Shown here: piece by piece, positions 9,263-17,792 of the stretch
How positions within the stretch are numbered: position 1 is the stretch's first letter
Layout: each line of letters starts with the position of its first letter
Assembly (NCBI RefSeq): GCF_001542405.1
Contig: NZ_LNCD01000083.1
Span: 62,001 to 126,000 of the forward strand
Direction of reading: 5' to 3'
DNA length: 64,000 nucleotides
From: Rhizobium altiplani
GTDB taxonomy: Bacteria > Pseudomonadota > Alphaproteobacteria > Rhizobiales > Rhizobiaceae
Notes under the pieces: model-generated
What the model saw: only the letters and a program-made list of their open reading frames with translations
What the model was told of the DNA's origin: nothing
Databases searched by the model: none
Made by a program: the position numbers and the translations under genes

Positions 9263-12169
9263 ATGGCCAAAACTCCGAAGAAATCCGCCGCCCCTGTTGG
9301 CTTCGAGGAAGTCCCGCAGTCGTCCGAGGCTCCCCTGTCCGGTTCCGTTGCCGACTGGGTGAAGCAGCTGGAGGCCGATGCTGAGGCGTCAAGTGTCGAG
9401 ACGCAACGCCAGATCGCCTCGAAGGCCGGCAAGCACCGCAAGAAGGTCGAAATCGCCGCCTCGAAGTCGGCGCGCGGCACGTCGATGGGCGGCTCGACCG
9501 ATCCGAAGACCCGTGCGGCCGCCGGCCTCAATCCGGTGGCGGGCATGGACACGACGCTGGAGGAAGCCGCCTCATTGCAGGCCGGCACCGCCGTCACCGC
9601 CACTGTCGAGGCTTTGTCGGCGCTGATCGAGAGCGGCAACCCGCTGCACAAGAACGGCAAGATCTGGACGCCGCACCGCCCCGCCCGGCCGGACAAGTCC
9701 GAAGGCGGCATCTCGATCCGCATGAACAGCGAATATCAGCCCGCCGGCGACCAGCCGACTGCCATCAAGGACCTCGTCGAGGGCCTCGGCAATGGCGACC
9801 GCAGCCAGGTCCTGCTCGGCGTCACCGGCTCCGGCAAGACCTTCACCATGGCCAAGGTGATCGAGGAAACCCAGCGCCCGGCCCTGATCCTCGCGCCGAA
9901 CAAGACGCTCGCCGCGCAGCTCTATTCCGAGTTCAAGAACTTCTTCCCCGACAACGCGGTCGAGTACTTCGTCTCCTACTACGACTACTACCAGCCGGAA
10001 GCCTACGTCCCGCGCTCCGACACCTATATCGAGAAGGAATCCTCGATCAACGAGCAGATCGACCGCATGCGCCACTCGGCGACGCGCTCGCTGCTCGAGC
10101 GCGACGACTGCATCATCGTCGCCTCGGTCTCCTGCATCTACGGTATCGGCTCGGTCGAAACCTATACCGCCATGACCTTCCAGATGAACGTCGGCGACCG
10201 CCTCGACCAGCGCCAGCTGCTCGCCGACCTCGTCGCCCAGCAATACAAGCGCCGCGACATGGATTTCCAGCGCGGCTCCTTCCGCGTCCGCGGCGACACC
10301 ATCGAAATCTTCCCGGCCCACCTGGAAGATGCGGCCTGGCGCATCTCCATGTTCGGCGACGAGATCGACGCCATCACCGAGTTCGACCCGCTGACCGGCG
10401 CCAAGACCGGCGACCTGAAATCGGTGAAGATCTACGCCAATTCGCACTACGTCACCCCGCGCCCTACGCTGAACGCCGCCATCAAGTCGATCAAGGAGGA
10501 ACTGAAGCTCCGTCTCGTTGAACTCGAGAAGGCCGGCCGTCTCTTGGAAGCCCAGCGCCTGGAACAGCGCACCCGCTACGACATCGAAATGCTGGAAGCG
10601 ACAGGCTCCTGCCAGGGTATCGAGAATTATTCGCGCTACCTCACTGGCCGCGACCCCGGCGACCCGCCGCCGACGCTGTTCGAATACGTCCCCGACAACG
10701 CCATCGTCTTCATCGACGAAAGCCACGTCACCATCCCGCAGATCGGCGGAATGTACCGGGGCGACTTCCGCCGCAAGGCGACGCTCGCCGAATACGGCTT
10801 CCGCCTGCCTTCCTGCATGGACAACCGTCCCTTGCGCTTCGAGGAATGGGACGCCATGCGCCCCGACACGATCGCCGTCTCGGCCACCCCCGGCGGCTGG
10901 GAGATGGACCAGTCAGGCGGCGTCTTCGCCGAGCAGGTCATCCGCCCGACCGGCCTGATCGACCCTCCCGTCGAGGTCCGCTCCGCCCGCAGCCAGGTCG
11001 ACGACGTGCTCGGCGAAATCCGCGAGACCGCGGCCAAGGGCTACCGTACCCTCTGCACCGTGCTGACCAAGCGCATGGCCGAGGACCTAACCGAATACCT
11101 GCACGAACAGGGCGTCCGCGTCCGCTACATGCACAGTGACATCGACACGCTGGAGCGCATCGAGATCATCCGCGACCTCCGCCTCGGCGCCTTCGACGTG
11201 CTCGTCGGCATCAACCTTCTGCGCGAAGGCCTCGACATTCCCGAATGCGGCTTCGTCGCCATCCTCGATGCCGACAAGGAAGGCTTCCTGCGCTCCGAGA
11301 CCTCGCTGATCCAGACGATCGGCCGCGCCGCGCGTAACGTCGACGGCAAGGTCATCCTCTATGCCGACAACATCACCGGCTCGATGCAGCGCGCCATGGA
11401 CGAGACCGCGCGGCGCCGCGAAAAGCAGGTGGCCTACAACGAGGAACACGGCATCACGCCGGAGAGCGTCAAGGCGAAGATCTCGGACATCCTCGACTCG
11501 GTTTACGAACGCGACCACGTCCGCGCCGACATATCGGGCGCCTCGGGCAAGGGCTTTGCCGATGGCGGCAACCTCGTCGGCGGCAACCTGCAGACCCATC
11601 TCAACGCGCTGGAAAAGCAGATGCGCGACGCCGCCGCCGACCTCGACTTCGAGAAGGCCGCCCGCCTGCGCGACGAGATCAAGCGCCTCAAGGCCGCCGA
11701 ACTCGCGGTCATGGACGACCCGATGGCACGCGAGGAAGCCCGCTCGCAGGAAGGCAGCGGCAAGAAGAGCGGCAAGCCGGCCGCAGGCGGCGGCTCGCTC
11801 TTCGCCAAGCCCGGCCTCGACGACATGGGCCCCGGCACCGACACCGAAACCCCGCTCTTCCGCAAACCCGATCTCGACGATATGGGCCGCGACGTCGCCG
11901 ACCCCGCTGGCAAGAGCCTCTTCCGCCGCAACAGCCTCGACGAAATGACCGTCGGCCGCACGGAAAAGCCGGTCGCCGGCCACCTGCCGGACAAGCCCGA
12001 CGCCGCCAAGGGCACGAAGCGCTTCTCACCGCTGCTGGAAGGCCAGCCGGAGCGCGACGACGTCAGGCCGCTTGTGCGCGGCAAGGCGGGCGTGGGGAGT
12101 TATGAAGATCCGGTGGACCAGAAGCGCAAGGGGCGCACGAAGGGCAAGACGGGGCGGCCTGGGCAGTGA
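9263..12169 (+). CDS. uvrB: Excinuclease ABC subunit B (UvrB), extended form
   Basis: DNA helicase-like damage-verification subunit of nucleotide excision repair, working with UvrA and UvrC. The 968 residues compare with about 670 in E. coli. Walker A (GVTGSGKTFT) is near residue 187, the beta-hairpin motif YYDYYQPEAYVP follows, and DESHVTIPQIGGMYRGD is near 484. Helicase motifs V-VI (GINLLREGLDIPE, QTIGRAARN) come next, and the UVR domain that contacts UvrC (LEKQMRDAAADLDFEKAARL) is near 782-810. About 145 extra N-terminal residues precede the core, and about 155 follow the UVR domain. The latter hold three copies of an LFxxxxLD-[DE]-M repeat and a basic end. The start is ATG 9263. Confidence 0.97.
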   Translation: MAKTPKKSAAPVGFEEVPQSSEAPLSGSVADWVKQLEADAEASSVETQRQIASKAGKHRKKVEIAASKSARGTSMGGSTDPKTRAAAGLNPVAGMDTTLEEAASLQAGTAVTATVEALSALIESGNPLHKNGKIWTPHRPARPDKSEGGISIRMNSEYQPAGDQPTAIKDLVEGLGNGDRSQVLLGVTGSGKTFTMAKVIEETQRPALILAPNKTLAAQLYSEFKNFFPDNAVEYFVSYYDYYQPEAYVPRSDTYIEKESSINEQIDRMRHSATRSLLERDDCIIVASVSCIYGIGSVETYTAMTFQMNVGDRLDQRQLLADLVAQQYKRRDMDFQRGSFRVRGDTIEIFPAHLEDAAWRISMFGDEIDAITEFDPLTGAKTGDLKSVKIYANSHYVTPRPTLNAAIKSIKEELKLRLVELEKAGRLLEAQRLEQRTRYDIEMLEATGSCQGIENYSRYLTGRDPGDPPPTLFEYVPDNAIVFIDESHVTIPQIGGMYRGDFRRKATLAEYGFRLPSCMDNRPLRFEEWDAMRPDTIAVSATPGGWEMDQSGGVFAEQVIRPTGLIDPPVEVRSARSQVDDVLGEIRETAAKGYRTLCTVLTKRMAEDLTEYLHEQGVRVRYMHSDIDTLERIEIIRDLRLGAFDVLVGINLLREGLDIPECGFVAILDADKEGFLRSETSLIQTIGRAARNVDGKVILYADNITGSMQRAMDETARRREKQVAYNEEHGITPESVKAKISDILDSVYERDHVRADISGASGKGFADGGNLVGGNLQTHLNALEKQMRDAAADLDFEKAARLRDEIKRLKAAELAVMDDPMAREEARSQEGSGKKSGKPAAGGGSLFAKPGLDDMGPGTDTETPLFRKPDLDDMGRDVADPAGKSLFRRNSLDEMTVGRTEKPVAGHLPDKPDAAKGTKRFSPLLEGQPERDDVRPLVRGKAGVGSYEDPVDQKRKGRTKGKTGRPGQ

Positions 12170-12216
12170 TCGCCTCGGCCAGACCATTCCGTCTGTCGCG
12201 CCACCACCCACACTCC

Positions 12217-12351
12217 CGTCATCCCGGACTTGATCGGGTGATCGGGGATCCAGCAACCGCGCGTCCGCGCGGTGAATGAATCAGCAAACAACAACAATCT
12301 CCGCGCGATGGACATCGCGCCGCTGGGTGCCGGATCAAGTCCGGCATGACG
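12217..12351. repeat. Large imperfect palindromic intergenic element 1
   Basis: The left end reads CGTCATCCCGGACTTGATC and the right end is its near complement (GATCAAGTCCGGCATGACG). A second inverted pair rich in CGCG lies inside. The left arm carries an extra copy of the 8-base word GGGTGATC. This type of dispersed foldback element is widespread between genes in rhizobia and related alphaproteobacteria. It lies just behind uvrB and may act as a transcription stop or mRNA stabiliser. Confidence 0.8.
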
Positions 12352-12397
12352 GCCACCGCTGATTGCATTCTATCTCAGGAACACGCATCATCCGCTC

Positions 12398-12496
12398 ATG
12401 AAGGGCTACGTCTACATCCTGACTTCGCAGCGCAACGGCACGCTCTACACCGTCACCCCGGACCTGATCCGGGGTCCACCGCGCTCAAATCCTTGA
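12398..12496 (+). pseudogene. GIY-YIG nuclease remnant (N-terminus only)
   Basis: The first 17 codons read MKGYVYILTSQRNGTLY, the highly typical start of small GIY-YIG endonucleases (YhbQ-like), in which YVYIL carries the first Tyr motif and an NGTLYIGVT segment normally follows. Here the match stops at T-L-Y-T, exactly where palindromic element 2 begins. The frame then reads through the repeat (VTPDLIRGPP) to a stop. The rest of the domain is not found nearby. This is best explained as a truncated gene copy joined to the repeat element. Confidence 0.7.
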
Positions 12497-12560
12497 GCGT
12501 GGAGACACTTTGCACCGCAGACGCGGCGCCACTAGATGCCGGGTCAAGCCCGGCATGACG
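12451..12560. repeat. Large imperfect palindromic intergenic element 2
   Basis: The left end is CGTCACCCCGGACCTGATCC and the right end GGGTCAAGCCCGGCATGACG, related to but not identical with element 1, about 100 bases away. The inner part is more diverged. The left border cuts into the GIY-YIG remnant. Confidence 0.8.
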
Positions 12561-13528
12561 AAAGCGAGAACCCGCAAAGCCATTTAAGCGAACAAACTCG
12601 TCGACCTCACGTGGTAATATTTCTCCAAAGCAGTTCTAATGCAGGCTGTGCAAAACCTGGTTTTATCTCTGGTGGTGTGTTTGACTTTTTCAACCACAAG
12701 GATCATGCATGACGAGAACACGGCGACCTGGAAGTGATGGTTCGGCCACATGGTGCGATCGGCAACAAGGTCCCGATCGCACTGATGAATCCGGGAGGCG
12801 CAACCAGCCCGCCCCCCTGACACAAGCCGGAAAACTCCAGCCTCCGCGGGTCCAACGTTTGGGAGCGGATCATATTGATGTAATATCTCCAGAATTACTA
12901 TTTAGTAAACTGAGCGAGATCAACGTGGATGATATTATAGCCGAGTTCAGCAAGGTCCGTTAGCCGGTCCTATCGGCACACGAGCGGGCCTCCGCAATAG
13001 AGGCCCGCATTGAGAAGTGCGGAGATCAGCGCATGTGAGCAAATTTACGCGCATGATTTGATGGGCCTACTTTCTTTCCTTTTACACGTTAGGTGAAATT
13101 CTACTCGAAATTCATCCCCACCCCTCCCAACCCATGCCATCATCCCTCTCGTCCCGTCACGGATACACCGCAAGGCGTTGCGGCGAGACGGGACCGGCGC
13201 GGGTGTGAGGGAAGGACGCAAAACCTCATGCACCGGGTCCGCAGAAAATGGTCTCCCTCCGGGGACGGCGGCGATCGCGCGAATGCGGCGTCGAGTTGAG
13301 CCCCGGACGTGCCATTTGTGGCACACATGGCCCCCAGGAGAAGTGAAGCTTCCTCGGGCAAGGCGGCAGAGGGACCGGAGTTGAGGGCATAAACCGCCGA
13401 ATGAGGTGCTCGACAGCGCCATCTTACACTTTTCAGATGAGGCTCTTTCGAGCGCCCCGTCCGAACCCTGTCGCCCGCACGGGCCGGCAAACCGATGCCA
13501 GGATCAAACCACGGGCGAAACCAGCCGC
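12561..13528. other. Long region without a confident gene
   Basis: About 970 bases. From 12590 to 12960 the sequence is more AT-rich than the neighbours. Short frames here (for example one ending IIAEFSKVR at 12963, and a 33-codon frame from about 12640 with a hydrophobic centre, NLVLSLVVCLTF) read partly protein-like, but none is recognisable. The presence of a terminator-like hairpin at 12984-13008 suggests that something is transcribed from the left. From 13045 to 13528 I see GC-rich sequence with one short inverted repeat and no gene. Confidence 0.45.
12984..13008. terminator. Perfect 9-bp hairpin
   Basis: GCGGGCCTC and GAGGCCCGC pair around a 7-base loop. There is no long T run after it, so it is a terminator candidate only. 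It lies 21 bases behind the stop of a short unassigned frame ending at 12963. Confidence 0.5.
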
Positions 13529-13924
13529 GTGAAGGCAAAGCCGCGCGCCGCCGAGATGCTCAGCCTGCCGGCGAGGGTCTGCGGCGTGCGCAATTGCCGC
13601 CGCACGCGATCCTGCCTGCTCGTCTTCACCCACAACAGGCTGCCGCTCTGCTACACCATGCTGACCGAGGACGAGCGGAAGGCGCATGACGAGTTCTTCG
13701 ATTTCGCCGCCAGCGTCTACGAGGCGGCGCAGTCCGGCCATTTCGGCAATCTCTACCGGCTGCTGATCGACAAGCCGTCCGAGTATCACCAGGCGGTGAC
13801 CGAGATCGTCCGCCACGCCCTGCCGCCCGGCCATCGCGCCCATCGCGGCCTCGACGCGATCGACAGGATCAGGGCCGGCCAAGCGCCCGCCGCGTGGAGC
13901 TGGAAAACACGTTTCCGGCGATGA
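13529..13924 (+). CDS. Hypothetical protein with N-terminal cysteine cluster
   Basis: A GTG start at 13529 gives 131 residues (MKAKPRAAEMLSLPARV...). Within the first 45 residues lies a cysteine/arginine cluster CGVRNCRRTRSCLL, then a fourth Cys in RLPLCYTML. The rest is helical: EDERKAHDEFFDFAASVYEAAQSGHFGNLYRLLID. I do not recognise a family. Three or four cysteines could bind a metal, but the spacing does not match a standard zinc ribbon. The frame is open further upstream to 13406, without a good start; an ATG at 13556 is an alternative. Confidence 0.6.
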   Translation: MKAKPRAAEMLSLPARVCGVRNCRRTRSCLLVFTHNRLPLCYTMLTEDERKAHDEFFDFAASVYEAAQSGHFGNLYRLLIDKPSEYHQAVTEIVRHALPPGHRAHRGLDAIDRIRAGQAPAAWSWKTRFRR

Positions 13925-14069
13925 CCGCCGGAGCGGTACGGCGGCGCGTGCTCGTGTCGGACGATCTCGCACCGGACTGCAAGGCATCCTCTTCGGCAGC
14001 GCCGCCCGTTAAACTTGCTTCAACCCCTGGGTGGCATACCTGCCCCGGCAGCGCATAAGGAGACATTGC

Positions 14070-14273
14070 ATGGCCTTCGTCGGCTTCAGGAACACCCACA
14101 ACAACACGATCTATATCAACCCCGAGCAGGTCATCTACGTTTCCTCCTTCGAGGAAGACGTCACCATTGTCGCCTATGCCGTCACCGATGCCAGCGGCAA
14201 GCCCGTCGTGTCGCATGTGCGCGGCAGCGCCGACATCGTGCAGCACAAGCTCGCCAGCGCCGCTGCCCGCTAG
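14070..14273 (+). CDS. Small hypothetical protein (67 aa)
   Basis: The ATG at 14070 follows a strong ribosome site (AAGGAG). The product MAFVGFRNTHNNTIYINPEQVIYV is soluble, with alternating beta-like hydrophobic patterning: INPEQVIYVSSFEEDVTIVAY. Small rhizobial proteins of this kind are often annotated as hypothetical; the pattern IYINPEQVxYV resembles short beta-barrel-like domains. No function can be stated. A stem-loop without a T run (14323-14355) lies behind it. Confidence 0.7.
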   Translation: MAFVGFRNTHNNTIYINPEQVIYVSSFEEDVTIVAYAVTDASGKPVVSHVRGSADIVQHKLASAAAR

Positions 14274-14705
14274 GATTGCGCGCTCGAGGCGGTCACGGCC
14301 GAGGGGCCAAAGGAGCGCGGCGGTGCCGTTCCGGCACAGTTTCCGGAAACGGCACAGCAGTGGCTGTGAATGCTTACAATTCGTCAAGCGTCTGAATCTT
14401 TGGCGATTCCCGCTCCGGCGATTCTGGTGCCACAATATTGCCGCTTGCCTTTTGCTTCGAATGCTGTCACCAAATGCGGCTCTCGGGCATTTGCATGCCG
14501 GTGACTGGACTGATGTGGTAAAGCTTTCCGGCAGGAAGGCAGCGTGGGGGACACCCGCGTACGTAGACGTTCTTTCCCCGTTCGTGAACTACTCGACTGA
14601 CCCTTCGCGCGCTGAATTTTGATGAGGGAGCGCGAAAGCTAAAGCCGTCCGTTTCCTCTCGCGGGGGATGGATACCAAACAGACTAAGGGAAAAGGACTA
14701 TCCCA
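14274..14705. promoter_or_regulatory. Intergenic region with probable long cspA leader
   Basis: 432 bases without a gene. The first part holds the hairpin at 14323-14355. The part just before the cold-shock start (about 14600-14700) is likely transcribed leader, since cold-shock mRNAs usually have long structured 5' ends. No sequence motif proves this. Confidence 0.4.
14323..14355. terminator. Stem-loop behind the 67-aa gene
   Basis: GTGCCGTTCCGG pairs with CCGGAAACGGCAC (one bulged base) around a loop of eight. There is no T tract, so termination would be inefficient or Rho-assisted. Confidence 0.4.
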
Positions 14706-14918
14706 ATGGCCACCAAGGGCACCGTAAAATTCTTCAACCAGGACAAGGGTTTTGGTTTCATCACGCCGGAAGGCGGCGCGAAGGACGTTTTCGTCCACAT
14801 CTCCGCGCTCCAGGCTTCTGGCATCCAGTCGCTGCGCGAAGGCCAGCAGGTCACCTTCGACACCGAGCCGGACCGCATGGGCAAGGGCCCGAAGGCCGTC
14901 AACATCTCGGCTAACTAA
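14706..14918 (+). CDS. cspA: Cold-shock protein (CspA family)
   Basis: A 70-residue single OB-fold protein starting MATKGTVKFFNQDKGFGFIT. RNP1 (KGFGFIT) and RNP2 (VFVHIS) nucleic-acid binding motifs are both present. It binds single-stranded RNA and DNA and melts mRNA secondary structure during cold or stress. The start codon follows an AAGGA-like ribosome site. A clear intrinsic terminator follows at 14948. Rhizobia carry several csp paralogues, so the exact paralogue name cannot be fixed from the sequence. Confidence 0.96.
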   Translation: MATKGTVKFFNQDKGFGFITPEGGAKDVFVHISALQASGIQSLREGQQVTFDTEPDRMGKGPKAVNISAN

Positions 14919-14947
14919 TTCATTCTCTGCTTCGGCAGGGAAGAGAA

Positions 14948-14975
14948 CGGCGCTCCGCAAGGGGCGCCGTTTTTC
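14948..14975 (+). terminator. Intrinsic terminator of the cold-shock gene
   Basis: A 10-base stem (ACGGCGCTCC with GGGGCGCCGT, one G-T pair) closed by a GCAA tetraloop and followed by five T residues. It lies 30 bases behind the stop. It may serve both directions, because dusA ends convergently at 14999. Confidence 0.9.
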
Positions 14976-14998
14976 GTTTGGCCGGTCATAGCGTCGCC

Positions 14999-16027
14999 CT
15001 AGGCACTGACCGTTTCCCGCGCGCCCTCGAAATCCACCGCCGCAAAGGCGGCTGCGATCACCTCGGGGCCCGCTCCCGCCTTGACCGCGTCGGTCGAGAG
15101 AATCTGTCGGTAGCGCCGCGCGCCAGGCAGCCCCGTAAACAGCCCGACCATGTGCCGCGCCACCTGCTGCAGCCGCCCGCCGTTGGCGATATGGCGCTCG
15201 GCATAAGCCATCATCCGGCCGCGGATATCGCCCCAGTCAGCTTCGTCGGCAACCGCGCCATAGAAGCGATGGTCGACATCGGCAAGAATCGCGGCGTTCT
15301 GGTAGGCCGCACGCCCGAGCATGATGCCGTCGACGTGGTTCAAATGATCAGCCGCCTCGTCCAGCGTCTGGATGCCGCCGTTGATGCCGATAAAGACATC
15401 GGGCCGCGCCTCTTTCATGCGGTAGACGATCTCGTAGTCGAGCGGCGGGATTTCCCGATTCTCCTTCGGCGACAGGCCCTTCAGCCAGGCCTTTCGGGCG
15501 TGGATCCAGACGGCGTCGGCACCGGCATCGAGCACACGGTCGAGAAGATCGGGCAGAGCCGCTTGCGGATCCTGGTCGTCGACACCAATCCGGCACTTCA
15601 CCGTGACAGGCACGTCGGCCACCGCCTTCATCGCCGCCACGCAGACCGCCACCGTCTCCGGTGTCAGCATCAGGCAAGCGCCGAAGGTGCCTGACTGCAC
15701 CCGGTCCGAGGGACAGCCGACATTGAGATTGATCTCGTCGTAGCCGTAAGAGCCAGCGATCCGAACCGCCTCGGCAAGTTTCGCCGGATCCGACCCACCG
15801 AGCTGCAGCGCCACCGGATGCTCCGCTCCGTCGAAGGACAGCAGCCGTTCGCGCGGCCCATGGATGATCGCGTCGGCCACCACCATTTCCGTGTAGAGCA
15901 GCGCATTGCGGCTGATCTGCCGGTGAAAATAGCGGCAATGGCGATCGGTCCAGTCGATCATCGGCGCAATCGCGAAGATCGGCTGGCCCGACGTCAGGAC
16001 CTCGGCGTAGAAATTGGATGTCGTCAT
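14999..16027 (-). CDS. dusA: tRNA-dihydrouridine(20/20a) synthase DusA
   Basis: FMN-dependent TIM-barrel enzyme that reduces uridine to dihydrouridine in the D-loop of tRNAs. The 342 residues show the family marks in order: FAIAPMIDWTDRHCRYF, TEMVVADAI, the signature INLNVGCPSDRVQSG with catalytic Cys near residue 102, then KCRIGVDD, VWIHARKAWLKGLSPKENR (DusA-specific) and GINGGIQT near the phosphate site. The start at ATG 16027 agrees with family length. It is transcribed alone, convergent with the cold-shock gene. Confidence 0.96.
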   Translation of the reverse strand: MTTSNFYAEVLTSGQPIFAIAPMIDWTDRHCRYFHRQISRNALLYTEMVVADAIIHGPRERLLSFDGAEHPVALQLGGSDPAKLAEAVRIAGSYGYDEINLNVGCPSDRVQSGTFGACLMLTPETVAVCVAAMKAVADVPVTVKCRIGVDDQDPQAALPDLLDRVLDAGADAVWIHARKAWLKGLSPKENREIPPLDYEIVYRMKEARPDVFIGINGGIQTLDEAADHLNHVDGIMLGRAAYQNAAILADVDHRFYGAVADEADWGDIRGRMMAYAERHIANGGRLQQVARHMVGLFTGLPGARRYRQILSTDAVKAGAGPEVIAAAFAAVDFEGARETVSA

Positions 16028-16190
16028 GCCGCGCTCATAGCGTAAAGGCAGGCAAAACGCCAGTTTTCCTCACGCAAGGCAGCCATGTCAGGATGCAAGG
16101 CGATGATGATGCTGCGTTGTCGAACCACGCGTTCCCCCGCCGTTGCTTTCCGTCTAAGATGTCAGGACTCACGAACAGCAAGAGCGTGCA

Positions 16191-16886
16191 ATGTCCCTTC
16201 CCGCCACCGTCATCCCGCTTCCGCATCCCGTCCTGCTTCCCGTCGAAGACACAGCCGAGGCGTTCCCGGTACGCCGCGTTTACTGCGTCGGGCGTAACTA
16301 CGCCGACCATGCGATCGAGATGGGCCATGACCCGAGCCGCGAGCCGCCGTTCTTTTTCCAGAAGAACGCCGACAATCTGCTGCCCGCAGGCAAGGACTTC
16401 CCCTACCCGCCGCTGTCCAGCGATGTGCATTTCGAGGTCGAGTGTGTGCTGGCGCTAAAAGCCGGCGGCCAAGATATCGCCGCCGACAAGGCGCTCGACT
16501 GTATTTATGGCTACGCCGTCGGCATCGATTTCACACGTCGCGATCTACAGGCCGAGGCGAAGAAGCTCGGCCGCCCCTGGGAAGTCGCCAAGGCCTTCGA
16601 ATATTCAGCACCGGTGTCGCCTATCGTCCCGGCAAGCCAACTTGGGCATCCCTCGGCGGGCCGGATCTGGTTGGAATTGAACGGCAAGCGCGTCCAGGAT
16701 GGCGACCTCAACCAGATGATCTGGAAGGTGCCTGAGATCATTGCCGAACTCTCGAGACTCTTCATCCTGGCGCCGGGCGATGTCATCATGACCGGTACGC
16801 CGGCAGGCGTCGGCGCCGTAAAGAAGGGCGACCGCATCGATTGCGGCATCGACGGCATTTCCACGCTGTCGATCAACGTGGCCTGA
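16191..16886 (+). CDS. Fumarylacetoacetate hydrolase family protein
   Basis: 231 residues with the FAH C-terminal catalytic fold. VYCVGRNYADHAIEMG lies at the entrance. The metal-binding acids are in SSDVHFEVECVLAL (Glu-x-Glu) and GIDFTRRDLQ (Asp). DVIMTGTPAGVGAV closes the active site. Family members include acylpyruvases, fumarylpyruvate hydrolases and oxaloacetate decarboxylases; maleylpyruvate-type aromatic degradation is possible, but no isomerase gene is adjacent. The gamma-carbonic anhydrase gene follows after 11 bases, so they likely form a pair. Confidence 0.92.
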   Translation: MSLPATVIPLPHPVLLPVEDTAEAFPVRRVYCVGRNYADHAIEMGHDPSREPPFFFQKNADNLLPAGKDFPYPPLSSDVHFEVECVLALKAGGQDIAADKALDCIYGYAVGIDFTRRDLQAEAKKLGRPWEVAKAFEYSAPVSPIVPASQLGHPSAGRIWLELNGKRVQDGDLNQMIWKVPEIIAELSRLFILAPGDVIMTGTPAGVGAVKKGDRIDCGIDGISTLSINVA

Positions 16887-16897
16887 GGGGAGACGTC

Positions 16898-17425
16898 ATG
16901 CCTGTCTACGCGCTTGGCGAATTGATGCCGGACCTGCCGCCATCAGGCAACTATTGGATCGCCCCGGATGCCCATGTCATTGGTCAGGTGTTACTTGGCG
17001 TCGACGTCGGCGTCTGGTTCGGTGCAGTGCTGCGCGGCGATAACGAGCCGATCACCGTCGGCGCGGCGACGAACATCCAGGAAGGCGCGATGCTGCATAC
17101 CGATCCGGGATTTCCCGTAACGATCGGCGAAGGCTGCACCATCGGTCATCACGCCATCGTCCACGGCTGCACGATCGGCGACAATTCCCTGATCGGCATG
17201 GGTGCCACGGTGCTGAATGGCGCCAAGATCGGCAACAACTGCCTCGTCGGCGCAAATGCGTTGATCACCGAGGGCAAGGAGTTTCCGGATAACTCCTTGA
17301 TCGTCGGCTCGCCGGCGCGCGTGGTCCGCACCCTGGACGAGGCGGCGATCGCCGGGTTACGCCGCTCAGCCGAAAAATATGTCGGAAACTGGCAACGTTT
17401 CGCGCGGGACTTGCGCCCACTCTGA
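16898..17425 (+). CDS. Gamma-carbonic anhydrase family protein
   Basis: 175 residues of left-handed beta-helix: repeated hexapeptides such as VIGQVLLGVDVGVW, ITVGAATNIQEGAML and TIGDNSLIGMGATVLNGAKIG. Candidate zinc histidines occur in MLHTDPGF and TIGHHAIVHG, at the positions used by the Cam/YrdA/CaiE-type enzymes. Members hydrate carbon dioxide or have unknown acyl-CoA related roles; activity cannot be told from sequence. The ATG at 16898 has the ribosome site GGGGAGA. Probably translated with the FAH gene upstream. Confidence 0.93.
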   Translation: MPVYALGELMPDLPPSGNYWIAPDAHVIGQVLLGVDVGVWFGAVLRGDNEPITVGAATNIQEGAMLHTDPGFPVTIGEGCTIGHHAIVHGCTIGDNSLIGMGATVLNGAKIGNNCLVGANALITEGKEFPDNSLIVGSPARVVRTLDEAAIAGLRRSAEKYVGNWQRFARDLRPL

Positions 17426-17429
17426 ACTG

Positions 17430-17782
17430 TTAGAACAGCAGACCGACGCCGGTCACGTTCTTGACGGCCGTCTTCACGAGATCGAAAACGGCGTTCAGGA
17501 TCTTCTGCGCGGCGACATAAAGGAGGAATTCAAACTCGGCCAACGCGCTGTTGAGATTGAGTTCGAGAAGATGCAGCGTCAAGTCAGCAGACTTGACGGT
17601 GATCGTCTCGCCGCAAGCTGCGCCATGACCTTGGCGGTCTTCTGCGCGATGAAACCCAGCTGGTAGGTCATCTCGTCGCGAATGGCGGTCCATTGGCCCT
17701 TTGCCGTCGCGGCAGCGACGGACAGCAGGCCTTCAAGCAGTTCTTCGGCAGATTCCGGTGCGAAATTCGCGTCAACAGACAT
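17430..17782 (-). pseudogene. Small hypothetical gene, frameshifted
   Basis: From ATG 17782 the frame reads MSVDANFAPESAEELLEGLLSVAA...KTAKVMAQLAA. It then runs into unrelated Arg/Ser-rich sequence, while the next frame continues sensibly as GETITVKSADLTLHLLELNLNSALAEFEFLLYVAAQ to a stop at 17430. One missing base in a G run near 17615 explains it; repaired length would be about 117 residues. I recognise no family; the second half is amphipathic and helical. The neighbour on the same strand is broken in the same way. Confidence 0.6.
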
Positions 17783-17792
17783 GGCTGCCCCC

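Noticed and set aside
12709..12963. 84-codon frame ending IIAEFSKVR
   Set aside because: Only the end looks protein-like; the first half has low-complexity composition. Kept only as part of the orphan region.
13309..13324. Inverted repeat GTGCCA-TTTG-TGGCAC
   Set aside because: Perfect but isolated; no promoter or gene near enough to give it meaning.
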